Origin: Coriobacteriaceae bacterium
GTDB taxonomy: Bacteria > Actinomycetota > Coriobacteriia > Coriobacteriales > Coriobacteriaceae
DNA length: 64,000 nucleotides
Assembly: GCA_902364645.1 (NCBI GenBank)
Contig: CABJEP010000010.1
Span: 1-64,000 of the forward strand
Reading direction: 5' to 3'
Part shown: positions 25,556-34,584 of the stretch, in pieces
Layout: the number at the start of each line of letters is the position of its first letter
Numbering within the stretch: position 1 is the stretch's first letter
Program-made: the position numbers and the translations under genes
The notes under the pieces: model-generated
Seen by the model: the letters and a program-made list of their open reading frames with translations, nothing else
Database searches by the model: none
Told to the model about the DNA's origin: nothing

Positions 25556-26638
25556 TTGTCTTTATCCCATCCTTTGCCTCGCGAGCTGACGCGCCCCGTG
25601 CATGTGGGCGGCGTGCAGATCGGTGGCGGCGCGCCGGTGGTGGTCCAATCTATGACCTGCACCGATACCGCTGATGCCCAGGCAACGCTTGCGCAAGTGT
25701 GCGCGTTGGCGCAGGCTGGCTGCGATATCGTGCGCGTGAGCGTGCCTACCGAGGCTGCGCTCGAGGGCTTTCGCACGATTTGTGCCGAGTCTCCGGTGCC
25801 AATCGTCGCCGATATCCATTTTAACCATAAGCTTGCCATTGGCGCTGTCGAGGCTGGTGCCTCTAAGCTGCGCATCAACCCCGGCAATATCGGCGATTGG
25901 GCTAAGGTCGATGCCGTCATCGATGCCGCGGGTGCCGCGGGCTGCGCGATTCGCATTGGCGTGAACGCGGGCTCGCTTGAGCAAGATATTGCCGAGCGCG
26001 ACGACCTCACGCAGCCCGAAAAGCTCGTGATGTCGAGCGAACGCTTTGTGCGGCACTTTGAGGACCGTGGGTTTACCAACATCGTGCTATCCGCCAAGGC
26101 CCATAGCGTACAGACGACACTTGATACCTATCGCGCCCTGTCGCGCGAGATACCGCATGTTCCGCTCCACCTGGGCGTGACGGAGGCGGGGACCAAGCTT
26201 CAGGGCACCATCAAGAGCTCTGTAGGCTTGGGCATCTTGCTTTCCGAAGGCATCGGTGACACGATGCGTGTGTCGCTCACGGCCGATCCGGTTGAGGAGC
26301 CGCCGGTCGCCTGGGGAATTCTACAGTCGCTGGGCCTGCGTCGCCGTGGTCCCGAGATTGTCTCGTGCCCCACGTGCGCCCGCTGCCAGGTTAACCTGAT
26401 TCCCATCGCCGAGGAGGTCACCGAGCGGCTTAAGAACTATTCCGCGCCGCTTTCGATCGCCGTGATGGGATGTGCGGTCAACGGCCCCGGAGAGGCATCT
26501 GACGCCGACCTGGGTGTTGCCTGCGGACGTGGTCAGGGCCTGCTCTTTTCGCATGGCCAGATCATTGGTAAAGTAGCTGAGGATCAAATTGTCGACGCGC
26601 TTATGGCCGAGGTCGACAAACTTATTGAGGAGAAATAA
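25556..26638 (+). CDS. ispG: 4-hydroxy-3-methylbut-2-en-1-yl diphosphate synthase
   Basis: Iron-sulfur enzyme of the MEP pathway that reductively dehydrates MEcPP to HMBPP. VQSMTCTDTADAQATLAQV and KLRINPGNIGDWAKVDAVI mark the TIM barrel. The [4Fe-4S] cysteines are in SCPTCARCQ and MGCAVNGPGEASDADLGVACGRG. I chose TTG 25556 because AGGGGAG lies about eight bases upstream and the family N-terminus follows (PLPRELTRPVHVGGVQIG). Length is 360 residues, normal for the short bacterial form. Confidence 0.95.
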   Translation: MSLSHPLPRELTRPVHVGGVQIGGGAPVVVQSMTCTDTADAQATLAQVCALAQAGCDIVRVSVPTEAALEGFRTICAESPVPIVADIHFNHKLAIGAVEAGASKLRINPGNIGDWAKVDAVIDAAGAAGCAIRIGVNAGSLEQDIAERDDLTQPEKLVMSSERFVRHFEDRGFTNIVLSAKAHSVQTTLDTYRALSREIPHVPLHLGVTEAGTKLQGTIKSSVGLGILLSEGIGDTMRVSLTADPVEEPPVAWGILQSLGLRRRGPEIVSCPTCARCQVNLIPIAEEVTERLKNYSAPLSIAVMGCAVNGPGEASDADLGVACGRGQGLLFSHGQIIGKVAEDQIVDALMAEVDKLIEEK

Positions 26639-28360
26639 ATGACCCGAGCAATGTATATGTCTAAGCTCTATGCGCCGACGCTCAAAGAGGATCCGGCGGA
26701 TGCCGAGCTAGCGAGCCACCGTCTGCTGCTTCGCGCTGGCATGATCCGCAAGGAGGCCGCCGGCCTGTATTCCTATCTGCCGCTCGCTTGGCGCTCGATC
26801 CGCAAGATCGAGAACATCGTGCGCGACGAGATGGATGCCGCCGGTGCTCAGGAGCTCATGATGCCCATCATGGTCGATGCCGAGCTGTGGCGTGAGTCCG
26901 GCCGTATCGATGCCTATGGCAAGGAGCTTGTGCGCTTTGACGACCGTCATGGTCGCGAGTTCGTGCTGGGCCCCACGCACGAGGAGACCGTCACGGCCCT
27001 GGTGCGCAATGAGTTGCGTTCCTACAAGCAGCTGCCAGTGAACCTCTATCACATCCAGGATAAGTTCCGCGACGAGTTCCGTCCCCGTTTTGGCCTGATG
27101 CGCGGTCGCGAGTTCATCATGAAGGACGCCTACAGCTTCTCTGCTACGCAGGAGAGCCTGCAGGAGGAGTACGACAAGATGAAGCAGGCCTATGCCAACA
27201 TTTGCGAGCGCTGCTACATCAAGGCTCTGCCCGTTGTCGCCGACTCCGGCGAGATCGGTGGCGATACCTCCGTCGAGTACATGGCTTTGGCCGACGCTGG
27301 CGAGGCTTCGCTCGTCTACTGCGACGATTGCGGCTTCGCTGCCGACGATGAGGCCGCAAGCACCAAGGTCGTTGTGACCGAGGGTCCTGGCGACGGTACG
27401 CTTACCAAGGTCGAGACTCCGGGCTTGGGCACCATCGAGGCCGTTGCAAAGTTCTTCGGCTTCCCCGAGAACGGCACGCGCAAGTCTCTGGCACTCCTCG
27501 ACGCCGAGGGCAAGCCCGTCGTGGCCATTGTTCCGGGCGACCACGAGCTCAACGATTGCAAGGCCGAGCATGTCTTTGGCAAGGCCTATCGCATGATGAC
27601 TGATGAGGAGCTCCAGACCTACGGTCTGCATAAGGGCTTTATCGGACCGGTTAACCTGCCCGAGGGCATTCGCCTGGTGTGCGACGAGAGCCTGCGCGAG
27701 TCCAAGCAGTGGGCCTGCGGTGCCAACGAGGTCGATTATCACTTTACCGGTGCCTGCCCCGAGCGCGACTTTACCGTCGACGAGTGGGCCGACCTGGTAA
27801 CCGTCGTTGCCGGCGATCCCTGCCCGCACTGCGGCAAGCCGCTCTCTGCTGCTCGCGGCATCGAGGTCTCGCAGGTCTTCCAGCTGGGTACCAAGTATTC
27901 CGAGGCCATGGGCGCCACCTTTATGGACGAGGACGGCAAGGAGAAGCCGCTTATCATGGGTTGCTACGGCGTTGGTGTGTCCCGCTCGCTTGCTGCCGTC
28001 GTGGAGCAGCACAACGACGAACACGGCATCGTCTGGCCGGTCTCCGTTGCCCCGTACGAGGTCACGGTGATTCCGCTCGATCCCAAGAAGGAGGAGTGCG
28101 CTACCGTCTGTGAACAGATCGTCGACGGTCTGTGCGCCGAGGGTATCGAGGTCGTCGTCGACGACCGCGATGAGCGTCCCGGCTTTAAGTTTGCCGATAA
28201 CGACCTCATGGGCTTCCCGTATCAGGTGGTGCTCGGCAAGCGCGGCCTTAAGAGTGGCACCGTTGAGCTCAAGGACCGTGCCTCGGGCGAGCGCGAGGAC
28301 GTGGCGATCGATGAGGTCGTCGCCAAGGTTTCCAAGCTTGTGAAGGCGGCACGCCGTTAA
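26639..28360 (+). CDS. proS: Prolyl-tRNA synthetase
   Basis: Class II synthetase of the bacterial (ProS type 1) form. Motif 1 region LRAGMIRKEAAGLYSYLPLAWRSIRKIENIVRDEMD, motif 2 FRDEFRPRFGLMRGREFIMKDAYSF, an inserted editing domain between motifs 2 and 3 (about residues 225-390), and motif 3 MGCYGVGVSRSLAAVVEQ are all visible. A C-terminal anticodon-binding domain ends the 573-residue protein. It starts directly after the ispG stop. No T-box precedes it. It is the last gene of the operon. Confidence 0.98.
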   Translation: MTRAMYMSKLYAPTLKEDPADAELASHRLLLRAGMIRKEAAGLYSYLPLAWRSIRKIENIVRDEMDAAGAQELMMPIMVDAELWRESGRIDAYGKELVRFDDRHGREFVLGPTHEETVTALVRNELRSYKQLPVNLYHIQDKFRDEFRPRFGLMRGREFIMKDAYSFSATQESLQEEYDKMKQAYANICERCYIKALPVVADSGEIGGDTSVEYMALADAGEASLVYCDDCGFAADDEAASTKVVVTEGPGDGTLTKVETPGLGTIEAVAKFFGFPENGTRKSLALLDAEGKPVVAIVPGDHELNDCKAEHVFGKAYRMMTDEELQTYGLHKGFIGPVNLPEGIRLVCDESLRESKQWACGANEVDYHFTGACPERDFTVDEWADLVTVVAGDPCPHCGKPLSAARGIEVSQVFQLGTKYSEAMGATFMDEDGKEKPLIMGCYGVGVSRSLAAVVEQHNDEHGIVWPVSVAPYEVTVIPLDPKKEECATVCEQIVDGLCAEGIEVVVDDRDERPGFKFADNDLMGFPYQVVLGKRGLKSGTVELKDRASGEREDVAIDEVVAKVSKLVKAARR

Positions 28361-28390
28361 TCGGCGATTTCACATGTAGTTCGAAATACG

Positions 28391-28440
28391 GGACGGCCCC
28401 GCATTTCTCCAGATCGGGGACATGTGGGGTCGTCCTTTTA
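28391..28440 (+). terminator. Terminator after proS
   Basis: A 14-base stem (28391-28404 with 28422-28435, two G-U pairs) followed by TTTTAT. It ends the long pyrH-proS transcription unit. Confidence 0.85.
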
Positions 28441-28467
28441 TCTTGTGGCATGCTCGATATCTAAAAG

Positions 28468-28503
28468 GAAAACCCCACAGCCCTAATGAGCTGCGGGGTT
28501 TTC
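28468..28503. terminator. Bidirectional terminator between convergent genes
   Basis: GAAAACCCCACAGC pairs with GCTGCGGGGTTTTC (one mismatch). T-rich tracts flank it in both directions, so it can back up the proS terminator and also end the minus-strand phosphotransferase gene. Confidence 0.85.
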
Positions 28504-28539
28504 ATTTGTGCCTCCGATGCGAAATAAATCGCTCAGATA

Positions 28540-29304
28540 TTACTGATAATCGACGACGTCGATCCAGTTCTTCAGGAACTCATCGTTCACGTTGCGCTTA
28601 CGAGCGAGCTCGGAAGCGGCGACGATGCTCGTCCACTGACGCACGACCTGCATGGGCATGTCGGCGCGGTCGCAGTAGAGCTCCAAGTAGGCCTCAGCCT
28701 GGTCCTTGCTGTTGAGGGCGAAGAGCAGGTAGGTGGTGGCAACGTCGGCAGCAGGGGAGCCCTGGGTGGCGTGTGCCCAGTCGCACACATAGAGCTGGCC
28801 GTCGTCGCCGACGATGACGTTGGAGGGGTTGAAGTCGCCGTGGCAGACCTTGAACTCCTTGGTCATGCCGTCCAGACGCTCCTGAAGGTTGTAGCGCGTG
28901 GTGGCATTGAGCTGATCAAGGCTGTCGATCATGCGGGCGAACTTGTCGCGCTGACGGTTGAGCAGCGGGGAGGTATAGCCGTGGATCTCGATCTGGAGGT
29001 CGACGAACATCTCGAGATACTCACCAAAGCGCTGGGGCTCAGCAGTCATCTTCTCGGCAAGGGTGGTGCCCGGAACCTTCTCGGTCACGAGCGCCCAGCC
29101 GTTGGCGTTCTCGAGCTGAGAAACCTCGAGAGCCTTGGGGCTGCGGATGCCGCACTCATTGATGCGGGCAAGATTCAAAGCCTCGTTGAACACGTCGGAG
29201 ACGGGCTTGGTCTCGTTAAAGACCTTGACGATCTTGTCGCCCAGGTCGTAAACGACCTTGTTGCCACGGCGGACGAGCTCGGTCTTGGAATCGGGTAGCA
29301 GCAT
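28540..29304 (-). CDS. Aminoglycoside/choline kinase-family phosphotransferase
   Basis: Protein-kinase-like fold of the APH/choline-kinase superfamily, 254 residues. The catalytic loop VCHGDFNPSNVIV (about residue 155) and metal-binding VCDWAHA (about residue 176) are intact, and an N-terminal lysine lies in KIVKVFNE. The substrate is unknown. Relatives act on antibiotics, choline, thiamine or sugars, and the sequence alone does not choose among them. It lies downstream of adhE on the same strand, separated by 88 bases with a hairpin. Its ATG has an AAAGGAT-type SD. Confidence 0.8.
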   Translation of the reverse strand: MLLPDSKTELVRRGNKVVYDLGDKIVKVFNETKPVSDVFNEALNLARINECGIRSPKALEVSQLENANGWALVTEKVPGTTLAEKMTAEPQRFGEYLEMFVDLQIEIHGYTSPLLNRQRDKFARMIDSLDQLNATTRYNLQERLDGMTKEFKVCHGDFNPSNVIVGDDGQLYVCDWAHATQGSPAADVATTYLLFALNSKDQAEAYLELYCDRADMPMQVVRQWTSIVAASELARKRNVNDEFLKNWIDVVDYQ

Positions 29305-29336
29305 GGTTGCATCCTTTCAACGATGCGATAGAAGCG

Positions 29337-29375
29337 ACGGCGGGGGTGTATGAAACACCCGTGCACCCCCGCCGT
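29337..29375 (-). other. Hairpin between adhE and the phosphotransferase gene
   Basis: ACGGCGGGGGTG (29337-29348) pairs perfectly with CACCCCCGCCGT (29364-29375). In the direction of transcription there is no T-run after it, so it may be an mRNA processing or stabilising element, or a weak terminator after adhE. Confidence 0.5.
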
Positions 29376-29392
29376 TAAAAACCGTGCTAAAA

Positions 29393-32041
29393 CTAGCAGA
29401 CGGCGTAATCCTGAGGCTCGCGGCCGTAGTAGGCGTCCAGGTAGAGCTCCTTGATCTCGCTCATGAGCGGGTAGCGCGGGTTAGCGCCGGTGCACTGGTC
29501 GTTGAATGCCTGCTCGGTCATCTCGTCGAGGGTGTCGAGGAAGTACTGCTCGTCAACACCGTAGTCGGCGATGGTCTTCTTGACGCCGATGAAGTCCTTG
29601 AGCTCCTCGAGTTTCGTGATGAAGTTCTCGAAGACCTCCTTGTCGTCCTTGCCCTCGATGCCGCAGTACTTGGCCATCTCGGCGTAGTTATGCAGCGCGT
29701 TGGGGTAAGGATACTGGGAGAAGGTACCCATCTTAACGGGAGCCTCGGCGGCGTTGTAGCGCATGACGCGCGTCAGGATGACGGCGTTGGCGATGCCGTG
29801 GGGCAGGTGATGGAAGGCGCCGAGCTTGTGGGCCATGGAGTGGTTGAGGCCCAGGAAGGCGTTGGCGAAGGCCATACCGGCCATGCAGGAGGCGTTGTGC
29901 ATCTCCTCGCGGGCGTGTGGGTCCTTGGCGCCGTTCGTGAAGCTGGAGGGCAGGTTCTCAAAGACGAGCTTAGCAGCGCGCTCGGAGAGGCCCTTGGTGT
30001 AGTCGGAAGCCATGATGGAGACGTAGGACTCGATGGCGTGGGTCATGACGTCGATGCCGGAGGCAGCGGTCAGGCCGCGCGGGGCGGTCATGCAGTTGTC
30101 GGCGTCGACGATAGCCATGTTGGGGAGCAGCGCGTAGTCGGCGAGCGGCCACTTGATGCCGGTCTCCTTGTCGGTGATGATGGCGAACGGCGTGCACTCG
30201 GAGCCGGTACCCGAGGAGGTCGGGACGGCGACGAAGTAGGCCTTCTTGCCCATCTCGGGGAAGGTGAAGATGCGCTTGCGGATGTCCATGAAGTCCATGG
30301 CCATGTCCTCAAACTTGCACTCGGGGTGCTCGTACATCATCCACATGATCTTGCCGGCGTCCATAGCGGAGCCACCGCCGACGGCGATGATCACGTCAGG
30401 CTCAAAGAGAGCCATCTGCTTGGCGCCGCGACGTGCGCACTGCAGCGACGGATCGGGCTCGACGTCGTAGAAGCAGTCGTGGGCGATGCCCATCTCGTCG
30501 AGCTTGGCCTCGATGGCGCGGGTGTTGCCATTCTTGAAGAGGAACTGGTCGGTGACGATGAAGGCGCGCTTCTTGCCCATGACGGTACCGAGCTCGTCGA
30601 GGGCGACGGGCGTGGAACCCTTCTTGAAGTAGACCTTCTCGGGAGCGCGGAACCACAGCATGTTCTCACGGCGCTCGGCCACAGTCTTAACGTTGATCAA
30701 GTGCTTCACCCCAACGTTCTCGGAGACGGAGTTGCCGCCCCAGGAGCCGCAGCCCAGGGTCAGAGACGGCTTCATGCCAAAGTTGTACAGGTCACCGATG
30801 CCGCCGTGCGAAGACGGGGTGTTGATGACGATACGGCAGGCCTTCATGACGTGCTCGAACAGGCTGATCTTCTCGGCCTGGGCGGGGTGCACGTACAGAG
30901 AGGCGGTGTGGCCCGGGCCACCGGCGAGCACCAGGTGCTCGGCCTTGTCGACGGCCTCCTGGAAGTCCTTGGCGTGGTACATGGCCAGGACCGGGGAGAG
31001 CTTCTCGTGGGAGAACTCCTCCTTGGCGGGGTCGGTGGAGGTGACCTCGGCGATCAGGATCTTGGTCTTGGCAGGAACCTCGATGCCGGCGAGCTCGGCG
31101 ATCTTGGCGGCAGCCATGCCGGGGATGCGGTGATCGAGGGCGCCGTTCTTGAACATGGCGGCACGCAGGGCCTCCATCTCGGCACCCTGCTTGACGAAGT
31201 AGCAGCCACGCTTCTGGAACTCGGCCTTGACCTGGTCATAGATGGTGTCGATGACGGTCACGGACTGCTCGGAAGCGCAGATCATGCCGTTGTCGAAGGT
31301 CTTTGAGTGGATGATGGAGTTGACGGCGAGCAGCACGTCGGCGGTGTCGTCGATGACGACCGGGGTGTTACCGGCGCCGACGCCCAGGGCGGGCTTGCCC
31401 GAGGAGTAGGCGGCCTTGACCATGCCCGGGCCACCGGTGGCGAGGATGATGTCGACGTCGCGCATGACCATGTTGGTCAGCTCGATGGAGGGGACATCGA
31501 CCCAGCCGATGATGCCCTCGGGGGCGCCGGCCTTGACGGCGGCGTCAAGCACGAGCTTGGCGGCGGCGATGGTGCACTTGGCGGCTGCCGGGTGCGGGGA
31601 GATGATGATGCCGTTGCGGGTCTTCAGGCTGATCAGCGTCTTGAAGATCGCAGTGGAGGTGGGGTTGGTCGTCGGGATGACGGCGCCCACGATGCCGATG
31701 GGCTCGGCGATCTTGGTGATGCCGTAGGCCTCGTCGCGCTCCAGGACACCACAGGTCTTGGTGTTCTTGTAAGCGTTGTAGATGTACTCTGCGGCGTAGT
31801 GGTTCTTGATGACCTTGTCCTCAAGAACGCCGCGGCCGGTCTCCTCGATGGCCATCTTCGCCAACGGGATACGAGCCTTGTTGGCGGCCATGGCGGCCTC
31901 ATAGAAGATCTTGTCGACCTGCTCCTGCGTGTACGTAGCAAAAAGCGCCTGGGCCTCTCGCATCTGAGCGAGCTTAGCCTCAAGCGCCTCTACGTTGTCC
32001 ACAATTGCGGGAGTAGTGTTTTCCGGTGACTTTTTCACCAT
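29393..32041 (-). CDS. adhE: Bifunctional aldehyde-alcohol dehydrogenase AdhE
   Basis: Fermentative enzyme that reduces acetyl-CoA to acetaldehyde and then to ethanol, regenerating NAD; it forms long spirosomes in other bacteria. The N-terminal CoA-acylating aldehyde dehydrogenase has the catalytic Cys in NGMICASEQSV. A linker is followed by the iron-dependent alcohol dehydrogenase domain, with GGGSAMDAGKIMW, the histidine ligands in GLNHSMAHKLGAFHHLPHG, and a closing four-residue extension. Length is 882 residues, normal. It has its own promoter and an inverted-repeat operator candidate upstream. It fits an anaerobic gut fermenter. Confidence 0.98.
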   Translation of the reverse strand: MVKKSPENTTPAIVDNVEALEAKLAQMREAQALFATYTQEQVDKIFYEAAMAANKARIPLAKMAIEETGRGVLEDKVIKNHYAAEYIYNAYKNTKTCGVLERDEAYGITKIAEPIGIVGAVIPTTNPTSTAIFKTLISLKTRNGIIISPHPAAAKCTIAAAKLVLDAAVKAGAPEGIIGWVDVPSIELTNMVMRDVDIILATGGPGMVKAAYSSGKPALGVGAGNTPVVIDDTADVLLAVNSIIHSKTFDNGMICASEQSVTVIDTIYDQVKAEFQKRGCYFVKQGAEMEALRAAMFKNGALDHRIPGMAAAKIAELAGIEVPAKTKILIAEVTSTDPAKEEFSHEKLSPVLAMYHAKDFQEAVDKAEHLVLAGGPGHTASLYVHPAQAEKISLFEHVMKACRIVINTPSSHGGIGDLYNFGMKPSLTLGCGSWGGNSVSENVGVKHLINVKTVAERRENMLWFRAPEKVYFKKGSTPVALDELGTVMGKKRAFIVTDQFLFKNGNTRAIEAKLDEMGIAHDCFYDVEPDPSLQCARRGAKQMALFEPDVIIAVGGGSAMDAGKIMWMMYEHPECKFEDMAMDFMDIRKRIFTFPEMGKKAYFVAVPTSSGTGSECTPFAIITDKETGIKWPLADYALLPNMAIVDADNCMTAPRGLTAASGIDVMTHAIESYVSIMASDYTKGLSERAAKLVFENLPSSFTNGAKDPHAREEMHNASCMAGMAFANAFLGLNHSMAHKLGAFHHLPHGIANAVILTRVMRYNAAEAPVKMGTFSQYPYPNALHNYAEMAKYCGIEGKDDKEVFENFITKLEELKDFIGVKKTIADYGVDEQYFLDTLDEMTEQAFNDQCTGANPRYPLMSEIKELYLDAYYGREPQDYAVC

Positions 32042-32081
32042 TTGTGTCTCCTTGCGATCGGAGATTTACCCTACGTCTTGC

Positions 32082-32090
32082 ATGATAGCA
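32082..32090 (-). promoter_or_regulatory. Extended -10 promoter of adhE
   Basis: TGCTATCAT on the minus strand, about 40 bases before the adhE start. It has no good -35, but the TGC extension matches several other promoters in this window. Confidence 0.5.
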
Positions 32091-32134
32091 AGAAATTATT
32101 CGGCGAACGGTAAGATTCCCGTAAAAGGCACACT

Positions 32135-32162
32135 AAAACGCTTTAACAAACTGAAGCGTTTT
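32135..32162. promoter_or_regulatory. Inverted-repeat operator candidate upstream of adhE
   Basis: AAAACGCTT (32135-32143) and AAGCGTTTT (32154-32162) are perfect inverted repeats separated by 10 bases. They lie about 45-80 bases upstream of the adhE -10 box. It could bind a dimeric regulator; it does not match the Rex consensus. Confidence 0.45.
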
Positions 32163-32190
32163 AACTAAAACTATCTGCCAGTGCATCGTC

Positions 32191-32246
32191 CCGCTCATTG
32201 GGGACAGACTTACATGAGTGGTTTCACTCATTGGGGACAGACATCG
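32191..32246 (+). repeat. REP-like hairpin units upstream of the transposase
   Basis: Unit 1 (32191-32220) is a seven-base stem around a 15-base loop: CGCTCAT, TGGGGACAGACTTAC, ATGAGTG. After GTTT, unit 2 (from 32225) repeats CACTCATTGGGGACAGAC but then diverges, so its right half is lost. A third fragment, GCTCATTGG, is at 32282. The same unit is found inverted after the gene. Confidence 0.85.
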
Positions 32247-32372
32247 ATTTGCCATTTTGCCGTTCTGGGCCTGTTTTTGCCGCTCATTGGATATAAATAG
32301 GTCACAGGCTCAGCATTTCGCGTTGCTTCTCTCCTTTTAGGTGTTGCCTGTACAGCTTTGAAAGGAGAGATT

Positions 32373-33149
32373 ATGCCCCGATGCGCCCGCGCCGTTTCGA
32401 TTACCGGCTATTACCACGTCTTTGACCGCGGCAACTCCAAACAGATTATTTTTGAAGATGATTCCGACCGCTATCGTTTCCTATCGGATATCTCGGACAG
32501 GTTTGCGCGCCTTGAAGTGGCGGTGTTGGCTTGGTGCCTTATGGACAACCACTTTCATTTGATGGTTGATGATCCATTTGACAACCTTTCAAAGGCAATG
32601 CAGTGCGCGCTGACGGCCTATGCCAAGTATTTCAATGGGAAAACCGGAAGAACGGGCCACCTGTTTGATAATCGCTATTCGCGGGTCGCGGTCGAGTCGG
32701 ACACGCAGGCGGTGCAGTTGCTCGATTATATCCATCTCAATCCCGTGAAAGGTGCGCTCGACTCGCTTGATGCCTACCGCTGGTCAAGCTACAAGGCATA
32801 CCAGCTGGGATACGATCCCTTTGATATCTGCGATGCGGCCCCCATGCTCGATATTGTCGGGGGTTCCCGTCGCTATTGCGAGCATCTTAAGGAAGTTGCC
32901 GAGCGGATCTGGTCAGTTGAGATTCTTCCGCGTCGACGGATTCCCGACGAGGATGCCCTTACCGTCGCACACGAGGCCCTGCCGAGCATTGATCCTGCGC
33001 TGCTCAAGGCCCTGCCACGCCCCGAACGCGATGCCTGTCTGCTAAGGCTCAGGCGGGCCCATCTTACGGTCAAGCAAATTGCCCGTATCACCGGTATCGG
33101 CGCTACAAGCGTAACCAAGGCCACCACAGGCTGGAACGAGGCGGCCTGA
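32373..33149 (+). mobile_element. REP-associated tyrosine transposase (RAYT, Y1 HUH family)
   Basis: Single-strand transposase related to IS200/IS605 TnpA, of the type linked to repetitive extragenic palindromes. The N-terminal ITGYYHVFDRGNSKQIIF is typical; the HUH metal site is DNHFHLMV (His60, His62); the catalytic Tyr is in LTAYAKYFNGKTGRTGHLF (Tyr83 or Tyr86); HLNPVKGAL follows. A C-terminal helix-turn-helix (about 222-250, LTVKQIARITGIGATSVTKA) is probably for DNA recognition. ATG 32373 has AAAGGAGAG just upstream. Length is 258 residues and the frame is intact. Hairpin units lie on both sides in inverted orientation, consistent with a domesticated RAYT acting on its own repeats. Confidence 0.92.
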
Positions 33150-33192
33150 GGTATGGATTGGGGCCGATCGATGCACTGTGAGCTTAGGAAAG

Positions 33193-33254
33193 CATTCATC
33201 TAAGTCTGTCCCCAATGCGTGAAAACACTCATGTAAGTCTGTCCCCAATGAGTG
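33193..33254 (-). repeat. REP-like hairpin units downstream of the transposase (inverted)
   Basis: On the minus strand, unit B (33226-33254) is CACTCAT, loop TGGGGACAGACTTAC, ATGAGTG, with a perfect seven-base stem. Unit A (33193-33221) has the same loop except for its last base and an imperfect stem (five of seven pairs). Four A bases separate them. With the upstream pair this makes an inverted arrangement around the RAYT gene. A degenerate piece (ATTGGGGCCGATCGATGCAC) lies at about 33157. Confidence 0.88.
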
Positions 33255-33255
33255 C

Positions 33256-33288
33256 AAAAAGGCGCCCTCCGTGGGGGAGGACGCCTTT
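33256..33288 (-). terminator. Terminator of rpmB
   Basis: On the minus strand, AAAGGCGTCCTCC pairs with GGAGGGCGCCTTT (one mismatch) and runs into TTTTTG. It ends rpmB transcription and directly abuts the transposase-associated repeat. Confidence 0.85.
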
Positions 33289-33356
33289 GGTAAGTTCTAT
33301 ATGAACGCGAGGTCTTTGACCCGGAGAGTCCGAGGTACTTGTTGGTAAGACCTTAT

Positions 33357-33545
33357 TTAGGAGCGCGCAACCTTGCCAGACTTAAGGCAGGTGGAGCAAA
33401 CGTTCATCTTGCGACGGTGACCATCGACGACGACGTAGACGCGCTGGATGTTGGGGCGGAACTTACGGTTGGTGACGCGGTGAGAGTGGCTGATGGAGCG
33501 ACCGGCAACGGGGTGCTTACCGCAAACTTCGCAAACTTTGGACAT
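33357..33545 (-). CDS. rpmB: 50S ribosomal protein L28
   Basis: Large-subunit protein L28, 62 residues: MSKVCEVCGKHPVAGRSISHSHRVTNRKF and the closing RKMNVCSTCLKSGKV. Four cysteines in two CxxC pairs mark the zinc-ribbon (C+) form. I chose the ATG at 33545 with a GGAGGG upstream; the open frame extends further but without family similarity. It is monocistronic, with its own promoter and terminator. Confidence 0.97.
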   Translation of the reverse strand: MSKVCEVCGKHPVAGRSISHSHRVTNRKFRPNIQRVYVVVDGHRRKMNVCSTCLKSGKVARS

Positions 33546-33599
33546 AACTGACCCTCCTTGGGCGACAAACGAACATGTCGCGTTAACAAACAAGCCTGA

Positions 33600-33608
33600 A
33601 CTATAGCA
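33600..33608 (-). promoter_or_regulatory. Extended -10 promoter of rpmB
   Basis: TGCTATAGT on the minus strand, about 55 bases before rpmB. No strong -35 is visible; the TGC extension matches other promoters here. Confidence 0.55.
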
Positions 33609-33836
33609 CAGAAGTCGCTCCCTGTGCGCAATCTACACAGAGATATTCCTCTTTTGGCGATAGTGCCCACGCTACGGCCCTGGACGTAGATCCGATTTGC
33701 GTGCAGCAGAGGGGATTATGCCAGCTCGTGCGTGTGTTTTCAAGCTCGTCCCACAAATATATATAGGTTTATGGAGCGCCTGCGCACGTTTACGGATTGC
33801 TCTGTATTTATGCTCGCAATTAAGCTCGAGGTTGGC

Positions 33837-33956
33837 TACACTATCCCTTGACCATTAAAGGGGTACGAGATACCCACATGGAATTACATAGCTGCCAAAG
33901 AGCAGCCTTTCCTGTGGGTGTCTGGTCCGCTTAAGCGGTCGGGCATCTATTTTTTT
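33837..33956 (+). promoter_or_regulatory. pyr operon promoter and predicted PyrR-type attenuator
   Basis: A TACACT -10 (33837-33842) is followed by a leader with mutually exclusive hairpins. GATACCCACA (33869-33878) pairs with TGTGGGTGTC (33913-33922) as antiterminator. The 3' part of that arm (GGTGTC) instead pairs with GGCATC (33942-33947), enclosing CCGC-TTAA-GCGG, and is followed by seven T: a terminator. GGGTA (33861-33865) can pair with TACCC (33871-33875) and would disrupt the antiterminator. This is the layout of PyrR attenuators. I do not see the full Bacillus PyrR binding consensus; the small loop is CGAGA. The 280 bases before the promoter hold nothing I can identify beyond the rpmB promoter. 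Confidence 0.7.
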
Positions 33957-33983
33957 GACTGTGTCAGCAGTCAAGACATGTGA

Positions 33984-34580
<597 letters not shown>

Positions 34581-34584
34581 TACC

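Noticed and set aside
29384..31306. 640-codon open frame on the plus strand opposite adhE
   Set aside because: It is antisense to an unmistakable AdhE; GC-rich codon use leaves the opposite frame open. Its translation is low-complexity Gly/Val/Leu/Asp/His-rich without domains.
32135..32162. Rex operator upstream of adhE
   Set aside because: The inverted repeat AAAACGCTT/AAGCGTTTT does not match the TTGTGAA/TTCACAA Rex pattern.
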